From: Hawksworthiomyces lignivorus
Lineage: Eukaryota; Ascomycota; Sordariomycetes; Ophiostomatales; Ophiostomataceae
Assembly: GCA_002917075.1 (NCBI GenBank)
Contig: NTMA01000030.1
Coordinates: 248,001 to 312,000, forward strand
DNA: 64,000 bases
Reading direction: 5' to 3'
Shown piece by piece: positions 45,851 through 59,129 of the stretch. The translations under genes were made by a program, and so were the position numbers. A model generated the notes under the pieces. The model did not search any database. It saw only the letters and a list, made by a program, of their open reading frames with translations, and had not been told where the DNA came from. The stretch's first letter is position 1, and each line of letters begins with the position of its first letter.

Positions 45851-48800
45851 AAAAGAACTAAAGACGTAAAAAAAAAGTTTCTTGTATTTCACATCTCATA
45901 TATCTTCTACGGTTTTCCATTCATGTGTCTCTGGGCGGGTCCGATTCTCTTTTCTCTGCATGGTCTACTTTTTGATTTTCTACACATAAATATCAAATCC
46001 TACGGGTGTTGGTCGGCTTGGGCAAACGGGAGGGGTTTTACCTTTGATAGCGGTACGGAGGGGAGAAGCGAAGTAGCAGGTTGAAGGAGATACAAACGGA
46101 CGGCCAATGTGCTATGAATATTTTCTATGTATTGTTTTTGTTTATATACGTTGTTACGTGTCGATATTTCTTTCCTTTGATATTCCAGTCTTAGGGGGGC
46201 AATACAAACAGGGCGGCTCAAAGCAGCCAAATGAGCAACTAATTTTCACTTTCGTCTTCCTCTATATCGAACTCTCTCTCTCTCTCAAAGAAAACCGGCG
46301 ATTAGAAATGCTGCAGACCGCCAGACGCCAGACGAGAGAGTCAAGGGGGGTTTGTGACAGATGCGACCGAGGGAGACGTTCTGCTGCTTTCCACAGGGAC
46401 AAAAACAGAGAAATTTCATAGGTGGAGGATGCGAAAACCAATCACCGAGCCGTGGTCCATCCACTTGCTGCTTGATGTCATTTTCTGGGGATATGGCTCT
46501 ATAGTCCGCAAGACTCGCGCCAGCAAATCATGGCCCATGAGGCTGTGTTAGGCGTTTAGGACATCTCCGGCACCTCCAAATTCCCACTGCGAGACCGCGG
46601 CGCTGGCAATGCAGTCATGAAATGCCACAGCCTGTATCGATACCGCTTGTTCACAGAGCCAATCCGGAACCGCATAGTCGCGAACGAAACGGAGCAGGCA
46701 TCCTACGAACAATTTACACGTACACGACCTGAAGAGCCATAGTGGCAAGGACTGTGTGGCCCCCTCTAGCTTCTCATGTACTTTTTATTTAGAGAATAGT
46801 CGTCCTAAAATTGGGTGACCTATGCCATGTAAGGATAATACAGAAACAATAAAAAGAGGAAAAGAAAACCGGACAGCCCTTGTGGGTGGAAATAGAGACT
46901 AGAGGTGATTCACCAGATGCGCAATATTCCTACGCGAAAATGGAGATAGAGATTATACGGGCTTTGCTCTGGAGGGAGACGAGGCCGAGAGACACATGAA
47001 CAAAGAAAGAGATGGTTGGCATACACCGCTAGCCACAATAGCACTCTGCATGCGATCGACGATGTCCCTAGCCTCTGTCTGTCTCTAAAATTCACGTTAT
47101 CGGGTAGGTAAAAAAGAGGTACTTTGTGCCTGCAACCTCCCTTCAGGACCCTATTCTCGAGCCACCCCAAGCTCGGATGGCGTGCTCGCGCTCGGTAGAT
47201 GTCGACATCGCGCAGACAAACGCAGACCGAAAAAAAGGCCCAAGTCTTTCTACCAGCAACGAAAAAGAAGGACCGCACCCAACCCGCTGGTGGATTTTCT
47301 TTTGTGGATTTCTTCCTGTTTTCTTTGGTAATTGTACGTGCTCTCATTCGCGCGCATTTTCTGTTTAAACTTTTCCTACTGCCGACGGACCGAAGAAAAA
47401 GCCAAAAGGGGCTGACCAAAGGGGGCCTGATTCGTCCTGAAGCATGCGACTTTTCTTCTGTATGCCGTCGCATGCCGCCCTGTCAATCGCAAGGGAGGAA
47501 TGCAAAGAAGTGTGGGAGTCCACTGCAATCGAATTCAAAAATTTTCCCTTGCTCTCGATCTCTCGATCGTGCTAGTCTCTATGTCGTTTTTCTCATTTCC
47601 GTTTCCGCACCTCCAAGACGGAATAGCAAAAGACTTCTAATTTTTCCCATGCTACGGGGTGGATATCCGAATCTCAAGATGATTCTAAGGCATCGAGAGA
47701 AATGTTTTTTTTTATTAGTCGTCTACGTAGTGTGAATCACTGGCAGCACATCAATCTGAAAAGCAAGGGCTCACGATGCGCGTATGTTCTCCAACCAACA
47801 ATAGCCATACAAACAACCAGCGGCCACGGAGGGTTCCTCACCACTTAATTCGACCTCTGAATTGCCACAAGTTTTTTGTATAGGTCTTTACTCCTCTACT
47901 TCTTGTTTCGATTCCTTTCTTATAAAAGGAGCATTTTGTAGCGCAGTAGAAATGGTCCCGTCTTGTGCAACCGTTCGCCGCCTAAACAAGCACTAAGAGC
48001 CAATCGCTCCACTATATGACCCACTTTTACCACACAAAACGACCAGCTAAAAGAATGTGAGTCCAGAACACTCATGTTCACGTCTTTCTTGAAGATGACT
48101 GCGGGTACCCACTCGCAGGAAGCCATCCATCTCCAGTGAGATAAATAATGAACGGGAGACAGTCGAACTTCCTTCTGTGCAGTAAAAGCTTTTACCAACC
48201 CGAAAAGAGAGAATAAGTTAGTACTACTCACGGCGCGATATAGGGAAGATGGTGGAGAAACCGGCCACCGTCCGAAACTCTGCTCCTAGAGATCCTCGTT
48301 TGCGATATTTCATGAGCCTTTTCTTGCTCTGTTACCCGCCGAGGGGTGTGCCGAACGGAGTGCCCCGAGCAGACTCTAAACCATGCAGTCATGATGCTTA
48401 TTGACCACAGTCAAAGCTAGCCAGGGCATACAAGCCTTTCGGAGCTCGGCCTCTCCCAGGGTCTCAGGAAGGCGAAATCAAACCTGAACCACTTTTTGGA
48501 GGAAATATTTCCCCCCAAAAGGTCGGCCGACTTTTGTGCAAACCGTCACTTGGAAACACTGTTTTCTCATTACGTACAAAGTATAAAGGGCCCTTCACTG
48601 CAGTGGTTCAGGCGCCCTGGAATTGGGAACAGGCTCCGCAAGAATATGGATCAATTTTCGCGTAACAGAAACGACCGTCTAAAGTAATATTTCTTGGGAA
48701 CTTGAGGGCTCAGACTCGTTGCGCGTTTGAAGAAATTACGCCGAGGAGAAGGTTAGCTTCCCTCTTGAGACGGCGGCTCCTCGTATCGTGGTCGAGTTCA

Positions 48801-51800
48801 TGTAGAGACGCGTTTGTGGCGACGACAACACCAGATGACTGTGACATTGGCCGTCTCATTCGACGATTCGTATTGGAGACTTCGTGTCCTCGTTCCATCC
48901 ATTCAATTTACCGGGGCCGTAATTGCTCGTTTCGTCGCCTTCTGTGCGATGATTTGGCCCAATGCTGGCCAACCCCTTAGAGGCCAGAGTCAATTTCCGT
49001 CGGCCTTAACTGGAGCATCCATGGTGCCTCGAGCATCCATGGCGTAATAGTTAAGCTTATCCTTTATCAGGGACGAGAATATTCACATGCTATCGACAGC
49101 GAAGATAGCTATCGCGTGGAATTGTTTGGCTTACATGCATGGTTATATTTCATAGCCAATACTACATTGAGCGGATGCGGCAAAAAGGATGAATTGAACT
49201 CTCTGAGATCATAGTCAGTCTCTCTTTTACTTCTACCGAGTTTTGCTGTCTTTTCGTTCACTGAATCAATACGTGTGCGCGAAGAACCAAACACAAAAAG
49301 AGCCAAATCCATCCCATTCTCCTCCTTCCACGGCGGCCCAGGTTGCCTAAACTAATATTTCCATCGCTAGAAACACAGGAAGAGAGTCTTTGTTTATGTA
49401 GATTGGCCGTAAACAAGGGAAAATCGCTCTCGCTCTCGCTTTATTTCATATTTAGCTTCTACTTTGACTATATGCGGATGTATGTTTCTCAGGGGAGACG
49501 AAAGTTTGATGCAGATTCTGCTATAGCTTCATGATTTCTTAAGCAGCTTCTAATACGGTTGCAGGCGCTTGCACGCAGAAACACTACGTAAAGCTTGTTT
49601 TCCTGACCGGGAGAGATAAGTCAGCAGCATATACAGCTGTTGATTTTCTCTTTTTTTTGGAGACGATCATCATTTACGAATGCTCTTGGGTTCCCACATC
49701 TTGCTCTCCGATACGCGCCGTAGAAGTGTATGCCCTGCTGCTTTAGTCTCAGCGAGAGTATTGCCGTCGCCTTCTGCCGCAGTTCCTTCGCACCGAAAGA
49801 AGAGATGAAGCAATGAGATGCTGGCATCAGTTTTCTCCTTTGGGTAGCTGTTCTCTGTTCCGGGACAAGTCGTGATCGCCTTCAAGCGGCTGATGCCATG
49901 GCAAATACTGATGGCGTGTGCTCTTGATAGAGCAGAAAAAAGTGTTTGATTTTCCTTTTTGCACTGTGTTCCTTATTTTGCTCCCCACGATCCTGGAGAG
50001 TTTAGGACCCTGCGTTTCCATCCTAAGACTTTCTTACATAAAGTTCCCTGTTGAGGGAAGATGGATATAGAGTAAGGGCAAGGAATACGAGTCCTTGCAC
50101 GCGTCGGCCACGGAATAATAGGGGACAGACATATGTTGTCTCTGACTTGTCTCCTGTTCCTTTGCATCCATGCGCCTGCCTGTAAGAGGCATCGTCGTAC
50201 GAAGTCTGCAATGGGTCTATCCCGCAGTTCTCATATGGGGGCCGAAATTCTCGTGGTAGCAAAAGCAGAAAAAGAAAATATTAAAATTAAATGGATGACA
50301 GACAAAGAACAGGGACCCAATATTCCTGCATACGAATTACCTACTCTCTACTCCTCTTTACTTCCCTCGCCTACAACACCCGCGGGCTCACGATGCAGAG
50401 GACCACTCATACACGTAAGATACCATGCAGGGCCTGGGTTCAACTTCGGGAACTGCCACGGGCTGCTAGCCAGGCGAAAACGACGATGCCATCCCACGCC
50501 CAACCCCTCATGGAACCCCCCCTTGTTGAGCACCAGCTGGATGAGGACAGAGGGTGTGGTCGTCTGACCTTGAGATGGCTTTGGAAAAAGAAGCGAAGGA
50601 GGAAATAGATGGTCGGGCGGCAAGGATGAGTGGACACGCAGGGTGGGAGGACCCAATCCAGAGCGTGGGAGTGCGTGGGAGAGATGAGAAGAGAGATGTG
50701 AGGGACGAGAGAAGGTGTGTGTGGATTCAGTGCCTTTGACCAAGGCTCGTTTTCACGGGAAGAGGGAACGAAATTGCAGCAGCTCGCATTGCATGAATAG
50801 GCGCCGATGCATGGAAAGTTAGAAGAGATATGATAAGAATAACCGGCATGCTATTCTACGACTTCCGAAGCTGCTCGTGCGGTTGCAGGACGCTCATGCA
50901 GAAGTGTGGGCAGTTTCGAGCTCCCTTGGATGAAGTAAAGACACTACATTTTATTACGTCTTGCTCCGTAAGATACAATTGAAGAGGACTGAGGTTCTGT
51001 AGGCTCCACGGCTGATACGTTATAGGTCATACCCTATTAATTACATTGCAGTGGTGAGCCTGCTGGGTGTTCCGTATGTAAGAAATACTGTCACCTGCTA
51101 GATGGAATAGCGTTCCGTGCGCCGGGAGATGATGGCCTTTCTTAGCACTAACCCATCCACTGCATGCAGTGCCTACGACTATGCTCACATCCCCTGCGAC
51201 ACAGGGGGAGATTATATCTGTACCTAGGCCTGCATAAACATGCACACACGCCTCTACATATGCATAAGCTATACTTTCTCTCTCCCGAAGAATCAGGGGC
51301 AGCCGCTGTAATTGCTGAAATAAGATGCATTTCGGGGGGCGTGCTAAGAGGTCAAGCAAGGTCAGAGACGCAATAAGCGTAAATAGGCGACACCATTATG
51401 TTCAAAATTGCGTGATGTGGGGGGGGTTCGATGATGTTTTTCTGCTTCATCTTCACCTTGATTTTTTGTCTTTCTAGGGACAGTATGGCTGGCTCCCCTC
51501 GGATCCGTGTGTGTCTACAGGCACGGAAACTCTATTTCGGTAAATTGGCTTCTTTTAACCTCGCTTCCTTTTTCTGATGGCGCTCCCGGTTGACACATCG
51601 AAAATAGAGGGCGAATATAGCATCCGTGGGCTTTATGCAGGCAGCCCTTCGAGTGCAACAACAGGAAGACATTAAATTAAGAGCAAAAAAGATTGCCATG
51701 ATACCGACAATAGCCGTCTCAATTGTTATGCAAGTATCTGTTCTCTCCAATCCCGTGGGGAAGAACGCGACGGCCACAAACAATAGGGCAGGTGAAAGAA

Positions 51801-52237
51801 GGCTGGACAAATTCTTGTTTCGTGCTGCGCTCATTGGGTGAGAACCCAATTCAGGGGTTTGCGACTATGAAAGGGGAGCTCTTACAAGCAGTCGATGATT
51901 TTCTTTCTTTCTTTTTGTCACAACGTTAATTCTGACCTCAAAAGGCTGGTTCGTCATGATCCTCTTTTAGACATCATTATAGTCGAAATTGTTCGCTAAC
52001 CATGGAAAGGGGCCACAGTTAAATTCTACGGAACACTACGCAACGACCAGGGCGAACGCAACACACAGAAGACAAAATCGCACAAAAGCACACGATCATA
52101 CGGGAAAAATCATAATGGACTCTAGTTCACAGATCATAAATCGTTTATTAAAACGCCCCTCGACCTAAATAGCCACCCGTTTCCTCCCTTTCCGACTACC
52201 TCTAAGCTTGCTGCCGATGCCTATAGTCAAGTTAGTC
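45851..52237. other. 6.4-kb stretch with no recognisable gene
   Basis: Frames up to 187 codons occur on both strands (for example around 46910-47735) but lack codon-like composition, family resemblance or consistent splice structure. No tRNA- or rRNA-like folds noticed. Small features only: a CT repeat near 46270 and a 12-bp direct repeat GAGCATCCATGG at about 49013-49040. It may hold noncoding RNA genes or long regulatory DNA. Confidence 0.45.
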
Positions 52238-54181
52238 TCAGGCGGTCCTGCAGACACAGCGATCGACTCGAAGAGGTTGACATAACCTCGAAGAGAAAAG
52301 GAGAAAAAGATATAGACAAAATTTAAAAAAATAAAAAAATAAAAAATACAGTAGGGATGGAGAGTAGGAGAGGAAGAAGAGCCATAGTAGAGCATAAGAG
52401 AACGGAAAGAGAGGGGAGGGAAATGGCAACATACTTGTTGATGACGCGCTCGATGCCGTCGCAGCCGAGGCGCAGCGTCTCCATCCGGGGCCCATAGGAG
52501 AAGCGGACAAAGTGGTGGCAGGGGGAGTCGAAGAGGTCGCGGCGGCGGGAGGGGTTGAGGTCGAAGAAGATGCCGGGGACGACGATGACCTTCTCCTCGA
52601 GGCAGGCCTGGAAGAAGTTGAGGCCGTCGGCGATGGGGGTGGGGAGGCCGTCGAGGTTGAGCCAGAGGTAGAAGGTGGAGTCGGGCACGTACTTGATGAC
52701 GAAGCCCATGGCGCGCAGGCGCTTGACGACGTAGTCGCGCTTGTCGCGGAAGTGGCGCTGCAGGGCGGTCATCTCCTGGCGGACCAGGGTGGGGTCGAGC
52801 ATGGGCACGGCGGCCTCCTGGAAGGGCACGTTGGCGCCGCCGTCGAGGTAGGAGCCGCAGGAGCCGATGGCCTTGATGAACTCCTTGGGGCCGATGATCC
52901 AGGCGATGCGCCAGCCGGGCAGCCGGAAGCGCTTGGTCAGGCCGTCGATGATGAGCACGTCGTCCTCGTCGACGTCGAGGATATTCTCGGCCGCGCTGAT
53001 GGTCGTGCCGTCGCAGTCGCTCGTGTAGTTGTAGCCCGAGTAGAACTCGTCGCTGATCAGCGTCGCGCGCTCGCGGCATATGTCCTGGATCTCAGCCAGC
53101 TCCGGGTTGGCCACCACGCGGCCCGTGGGATTGCGCGGGTTCGACGTCAGAATCACGCCCGTGCCGCGGGCAATCTCCTCGGCGATTTTGTCCGGGTGGA
53201 TATGGTAGCCGTCCTCCTCGTTCAGGGGGACAGGGATGGCAGCAAACTAGAGCGAGAGAAACAGGCGCGTGAGAGCGACGTAGGTCAGTAAGTGGCACCA
53301 ATGTGGGCTGCGAAGGTGACGTCTAGGAGGAGTGCCGGTCTGCATACGTTCTTGAACAGAGAGAGCATCTCGTTGTATGCTGTGTTTTGGTCCGTCAGCA
53401 CAAAAAAGAAAAAAAACACGGCTGTCTCAAAAGAAGAGCGAGGGCCTCGTCCGCTAGAAAGGCGCCGGGAGAACAAGAGCACGCACCCGTGTAATCCGGG
53501 ATGAAGAAGCCGACGTAGGCGTTGTTCAGCACGGCAGCGATGCGGATGAGACCCGCGCGGCCGCCGGGCACGATGGCGACGTTCTCCCAGGTGTACTGGC
53601 TGTCCTTGCCCTGGCGGTGGTGCTCGTTGTACAGGTTGGCGACGGCCTCGCGCAGCGGCTTGATGCCGGCGGTGGGGCCGTATTCGCGGCTGGCCACGGC
53701 GATGTCGAGGGTCTGCGGCCGCTGGAAGCTGCCCTCGATCTCGTCGTCAACCTCGGGCGCACCCTGGCCTAGGTTAGCCCATTTTTCGGGCTCCTCCAAG
53801 AAGCCAAACTCGGACGCGCGCTCCGTGCACCAGACGACGCCGGTGGAGGCGCGGGTGGCGTCGAGGCCGGCATGCGGCAGATGGCCCTCGTGCGCAGCAC
53901 GGAACTGCCGGTGGATCTTGCTGCTAGCCTCTATTGCGAGAGGGCAGAGAAAAAAACGAGAGAGCAAGAGTTAGCTGGTGAAGGCTACGTCATCGAGGGT
54001 GAAAAGGGGAGAGGGAGGAGGGGAGATGTAGCGGAGGAACGAAGGGGAGCGGAGGCGGGGAAGCTTTAGGTGAGGGGTAGGTGTGCTCACCGTTCAGGCC
54101 GGGCTCTCCGACAGAAAAGCGGCGGGCGGGCTTGGGCACACCGGTATTCCGGTTGATGCTGAACTTGCGGTTGAAAGACAT
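52238..54181 (-). CDS. PLP-dependent aminotransferase, class I/II
   Basis: Five exons on the minus strand: 54181-54091, 53930-53487, 53379-53348, 53246-52435 and a last short exon that I place at 52286-52238; about 475 aa. Fold type I aminotransferase features are clear: YGPTAGIKPLREAVANLYN (substrate domain), VPGGRAGL (phosphate-binding region), NPRNPTGRV, DEFYSGY (Asp/Tyr pair for PLP) and the Schiff-base lysine in IIDGLTKRFRLPGWR, with the carboxylate-binding Arg in HFVRFSYGP. It should move amino groups between an amino acid and a 2-oxo acid; some relatives are ACC-synthase-like. The last exon is uncertain: after the GTATGT donor at 52434 several acceptors share one frame, so only the last residues are in doubt. 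Introns of 101-160 nt are longer than average here. Confidence 0.88.
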
Positions 54182-54717
54182 TATGGGAGGTGGTGTAAAC
54201 GGGAGAAATCTGCCAGGAGAGAACGGTCAAAGAAGAGGCCAAAAAAAGTTCGAAGAAAGCGAAAGAGAGCTGTGTGTAGCTTTCAAAGCGGGCACAGAGA
54301 TAATATATGCGTGTCAAAGGAAGCCCAAAAAGGGGGCAACCCCCAGAGGGCATATTTCCCACAAACGTGGGGAGGATCATCTACGTGTTGCACATACATA
54401 GAGTTGTATTTCAGCTTCTCTTTTCGGGTTCACCGACTGAGGCTTTATTGGATCTTTGATGCGATATTTTTTTTGATTCGTCATTCCAGGCCGTTGACCC
54501 TTAATGTCCCTTGTCTTGTTCAGGTCAGTTTCCTTGTTTGGCGATACGATATGTCCAATTTACCATCATTTACAACAGGATTTGTATTTCTCCGTGCCAA
54601 CAGACAGCTCTACGTCAATTGCGGGGGGGGACATCCAACTGGAAGACCAGTAACGGGCAAAAATGGATGAGGGGTTATTACGCCGTATATACGGGCTCGA
54701 TGGAGTCCTTTGTGTGG

Positions 54718-54737
54718 TTTTTTTTTTTTTTTTTTTT
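54718..54737 (+). repeat. Poly-T run of 20 bases
   Basis: Uninterrupted T20. It may be a promoter poly(dA:dT) element or a length-variable homopolymer. Confidence 0.85.
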
Positions 54738-57503
54738 CGCCCCCATTTCTTTCAGCTGTGATGTCCGATGGCGGTGACAGACTGCGATAGGAAGAGATTC
54801 TCGTTCTCGCAGGTGCAGATAGGAATCCCCAAAACGCCGCTGAATCCTGTCAAGCTTTTTGAAAGTACCGACTAGGGACCACACTTGTCGAGAACCTAAA
54901 ACGGCCAAAAGAAGGAAGTGCACAGCCTGGAGAGATCCCAAATGGAAAAGGCCTCAAGATGCAGTCTCGTGTCAAGATGGGGAAAACAGCCAATGGAATG
55001 GGCGAGTTGCACCAAGTGGGCAGCTCAGATGGCGTTGGCGTCGCGTTAGTTTACGGAAGCAAGCATGCCATATCGATGCCACTCGGGAGCTGTTTGGATG
55101 CCACTTGGGCGCCACTTGGACTGCGCGGCTGGAGAAGACATGCCCAGAGGGAAGCAAAATCGATCCTATCTCACTCGGGAGCAAGGGCTACAGGTGGCCC
55201 ATGCGCATCTACGTGGCGTCCTGTCGCGAGGAGCTGGGCAGCTGGGGAAGGGCAAGAGTGCCGACTGCCGCCGCGATTTGTCAATGAATCAGCATAGTCG
55301 AAGTGTGATGCTTCCGATTCACAAAGGAGGAGGTGGGTACGGAATAGATAGCAGACCAACAAGGCAGGTGGTTTGCCGGCGAGGATTCGTGAGACAAGCG
55401 GAAATAAACAATGAACAGCACTACTGCAGACGCATGCGAACGAGAAAGGGATAAAAAAGACGTTTACCAAACATGGGGAGGAGAGAGGCGGGAGAGGGAA
55501 GACACAAAGAGATGCAGAGAGAAGGCGAAACAACAAGTTAGGCAGAAATGCAATTAAAGCGATATGAGGGCAGTGCCTCGAGTGAGAAAGGGTGTGCAGT
55601 GTGATTAAGCCCCACTTTCTTCCGCTGCAAGTTTTCGGAGAGCGGTGAGAGCCAGGTTGACCCTGAGGCTTAAAATGATATAATGTAGGCAGAAAAAAAT
55701 TAAAAAAGGGTAAGATAGAGTTGAAGGTAAATAAGCAGAGATGAGGGCGGCACAACGAGAAAGGGGAAATGAGATGTAGGAGGAGGGAAGAGACGATGAA
55801 TGCGACTCTGACCGATCATCAGCGATGGAAGGAAGATATCCAAGAAACTGGCGAAAGTAGGCTTAGGATTTGCCCTCGTCCTATTAGATGGTTGGCCAGA
55901 TAGGAGAAATGGTCCACTATAATTGCCAATTCTCAAAAATTAGCATTTACAGTAGAGAATCTCGACAGCTCTGCCAATAACGTAGTGCCTCAAGAGGGTC
56001 GTTCTCAGTTTTAATTGCCTTGTCCGCCGGTTGTCTATCACTCTTCTCGTGTCTGTCCCTCCAGGGACGTGCCTGTGTGTTTCACAGGTCTTGGCTGTGT
56101 GAGAAAACTGAGGCAGGCAAAAGGGCAGAAATACTGCAAGTAGCACAGCGGGCGGAGACGGGCAAGGAACCCCGTGCACAGCGATAATAACAATGGGGGG
56201 TGCTCCGTAATGCGCAGCAAGTCATTCAGCGGAGGTGAAAGGGAGCAGTGGGCAGCGGCACCAATAATATGGCAGCACCCGAAGCCCACCGCAGCCCTGG
56301 CAGACACATCCAAAGCCTGACAGCGGGAGCCATTTAGGCGACAGCAGATGGCCTGCTGCTGCTTCTCTTCCCGTGCTTTGTAATATGCAGTCGCACAATT
56401 ATGTACACGACATTTACATTGTCTGACAGGCATAGCTAGAGTCTTTATTCCTTGTCTGCCTTTTTGTTTGCCTTTTTTTTTTTTGGTCGATCTAAGTGTG
56501 AGCCCGCGAATTTCCCTAGGTAGGCTCAGGAACGCTGCGCCCCGTTAGGCGGCCCGCTAGTCTCTTTGGTGAATGAAGCACCGGACCTAGGAGAGATCTG
56601 AACCACCTAGAAAACGGCATTCCGTGTCCAGAAAAGCTGTGTACGAGTACTGGCACAATCAGACGAGCTATTTTCTTTTAGCTTCTCGGCCGTGTTGGCC
56701 TTGTCGTCGATCTTGTTGTTTCCCTCGTGAGCCTCATGCCTTGTACATACTGTAGCTCATGACCGTCCCTTATCAGTTGATATGACGAATAGTGCTGACT
56801 GCCAGCAGGAGCAGAAAGCGAAACGGCAAAAAGAAGCAAAAGGCAATTTAGTTTTATCTGCCGTTTTGTCTTCTTTGTAAGAAAGAGCGCCTTATTCGTC
56901 GTCTTTGTACCTTCTTCCTTTTTGCATATGTTCTTGCCATTTTGTTACGTCGTTTGTCTCCTAGTTCGTGCCTTCCTCCCTCCGCCTGTGGGCGCTCTTT
57001 GTGTGTGGGAGGGAATGTGGGCGCGACTATGCGCCAGCATTTCTCTTTTATTCACTTTTGCTCATTCCACCAACCGCAGCATCTGTCTTTCTCGTCGGCC
57101 ACATTCCCTTAGGCTTCCAGAACAAGCCCTTTTCTGTGTGCCTGGCTTTGATCCGCTGAGACACAGCCTTCCACAGCCGCGGTCGCGAAAACCCAAAAGC
57201 AAACCGGGCTAATAAAGCAGGGGAGAAGGCACAACCGGTAGACAGCCAGAAATCGCTCGGTTTCATTGGGAGAGAGAGAGGGGTGGGAATGAGCCTCCAA
57301 ATCTGCCCCTCTTTTTTCCTCGTTGTTCCTTCCTTCCCTTTCTCACGCATCGCTTCCCGTCCAGAGACTGGACGCATCCAGGTCAGTCGCTAATAAGCAG
57401 AGAGAGGCCTTTGTATTTTTATTGAGTGACTACTCCGTAAATACCCCTCCTTCCTCTCTCTCTTTTGCCTCACTTGTCTCCCTCCCATCCTCTGGATCGC
57501 CTT

Positions 57504-57509
57504 TATAAG
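57504..57509 (+). promoter_or_regulatory. TATAAG core promoter of the vWA gene
   Basis: TATAAG follows a CT-rich tract (about 57440-57495) and lies 232 bp before the start codon. The leader in between is rich in CAA (57620-57650), as in many highly expressed fungal genes. Confidence 0.5.
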
Positions 57510-57740
57510 TCCTCTCGTTTCCCGACCTTGGAATCGGTGACGGTATATTTGTTGACATACCCCCCGGCCCTACATTTCATTTGGCACTCCCCAAGATAGA
57601 ATCTAAACGCAATCTTTTTTAACAACATCCAACAACAACAACACTAGCACAGAGCCAAGACCTTCGCCGACAGACCACCTCGACTACAGACTCAGCTTGC
57701 TCGTGTTCAGCATATCTTAGACACTCAAGTCGCGCTAAAC

Positions 57741-59129
57741 ATGTCTAGCAACAACGGCGACGACCAACGCCGAACCATTTTCAGTTCGCTTTCACTGAGA
57801 CGTCTGAACAGACGCTCGGAAACTGGCGGCTCATCCGGCTCGAGCCCAATCTCTCCTACAGCATTTGCGTCCAGATCGGGGCCCAACTCGCCAAACGACG
57901 CAGACCCGTTCTCTGGGCGCGGCCGACTTGGTAACTTCTCGCCGGCTACCCGCCGACCTCGTATGCTCTCTCCTCTCAAGATCTTTCTGCCAATTTTTCA
58001 CTGCGTGCTGACAAAATCTCCGTGAACAGCAGCCAACGATCCGCCGCCGCCGTACCAACAACATGCCCCCGAAGGCTCATCCGGCCCTGTCGCCGCGCCA
58101 GCACCAGCGGCGGCAACGAGGGCGGCTATAGTTGCAGCACCACACGCGCCCCACGCAGCGTCCCTGCAGCCCCGCGCAATCTCTCCGCAACCCCGCGGAG
58201 TCTCCCCACAGGCGCGGGCGCGGCCGCCGTCCATCCGCGTCCCCTCGCCGACGCCGTCCAACGCCTCGGCCTCCTCGCGCCTGACGGCCGAATCCATCAG
58301 CAACGCCGAGGACAAGTACGCCTTCCTGACCACATTTGACACTATCTTTGTCATCGATGACTCGGGCTCCATGGCTGGGCGGCCCTGGAAGGAGGTCCAG
58401 GCGGTCCTGGCCAGCATCGCGCCCATCTGCACCGCCCGCGACGCCGATGGCATCGACATCTACTTCCTCAACCACCGCAGCCGCGCGAGTTCCGGTGGCT
58501 ACCACAACGTGCGCGATGCCGCCTCCGTGGCCCGCACCTTTCAGCTGGTTAAGCCGGGCGGGCGCACGCCCACGGGCACGCGTCTAGAGGACATCCTGAC
58601 GCCATACCTGCGACGCTACGAGGCCAAGGTCAATGAGTTCCGTTCCCGTGGCGAATATGGCGACCCAGACCATACTGTCATCAAGCCCATCAACGTTATC
58701 GTCATCACCGATGGCGTCCCCGATGACGACCTCGAGGGCACCCTCATCAGGGCCGCCAAGAAGCTCGATCGCCTCGAAGCCCGCTCCTACCAAGTCGGCG
58801 TCCAGTTCTTCCAGGTCGGCAGCGAGCCCGAGGCCGCCGATTACCTCAACCACCTCGACAACAAGCTCGGCGAAAATATCCCCGGCGGCATTCGCGACAT
58901 AGTCGACACCATGACCTGGGATATGTACATCCGCCGTAATGGTGCCTCTTCCTCCTCACCCGCCGCCGCTTCCGCTGCCGCCGTCGGCCTGACGGGCGAG
59001 GGCGTCCTGAAGGCGGTGCTGGGCGCCGTGGTGAAGCGCCTGGACCGGCAGCAGACGGTGGCGAACGCGGTCTCTGCCAACAGCGGCCTTGCCGGCTCTG
59101 GCACCGGACAGTACCTGTCTGTAACATGA
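57741..59129 (+). CDS. von Willebrand factor A domain protein
   Basis: Two exons, 57741-57960 and 58030-59129; 439 aa. The first ~190 residues are low-complexity (Ser/Pro/Ala/Arg) and include a PPPPY motif just after the intron, a possible WW-domain ligand. The vWA domain starts at TFDTIFVIDDSGSM, where D-x-S-G-S supplies the MIDAS metal site, and continues with GIDIYFLNHRS, RTPTGTRLEDIL (MIDAS Thr) and NVIVITDGVPDDD (MIDAS Asp). The C-terminal ~70 residues are Ala/Ser-rich with one amphipathic helix. Such intracellular fungal vWA proteins act in protein assemblies; the partner is unknown. The intron acceptor is an AACAGCAG tandem, so two forms differing by one Ala may be made. Confidence 0.9.

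Larger units (their letters stand above)
54182..57740. other. 3.6-kb divergent intergenic region
   Basis: Between the aminotransferase (-) and the vWA gene (+). No recognisable gene. Contains a 20-base poly-T (54718-54737), local imperfect repeats of GCCACTTGG near 55080-55125, and at the right end a CT-rich tract, a TATA box (57504-57509) and a CAA-rich leader for the vWA gene. Confidence 0.5.

Noticed and set aside
46910..47735. Frames of 187 (minus) and 178 (plus) codons overlapping each other
   Set aside because: Opposite-strand overlap, odd composition, non-ATG or weak starts and no recognisable domain.
52512..53291. 259-codon plus-strand frame opposite the aminotransferase
   Set aside because: Val/Glu/Gly-rich mirror of the GC-rich aminotransferase exon.
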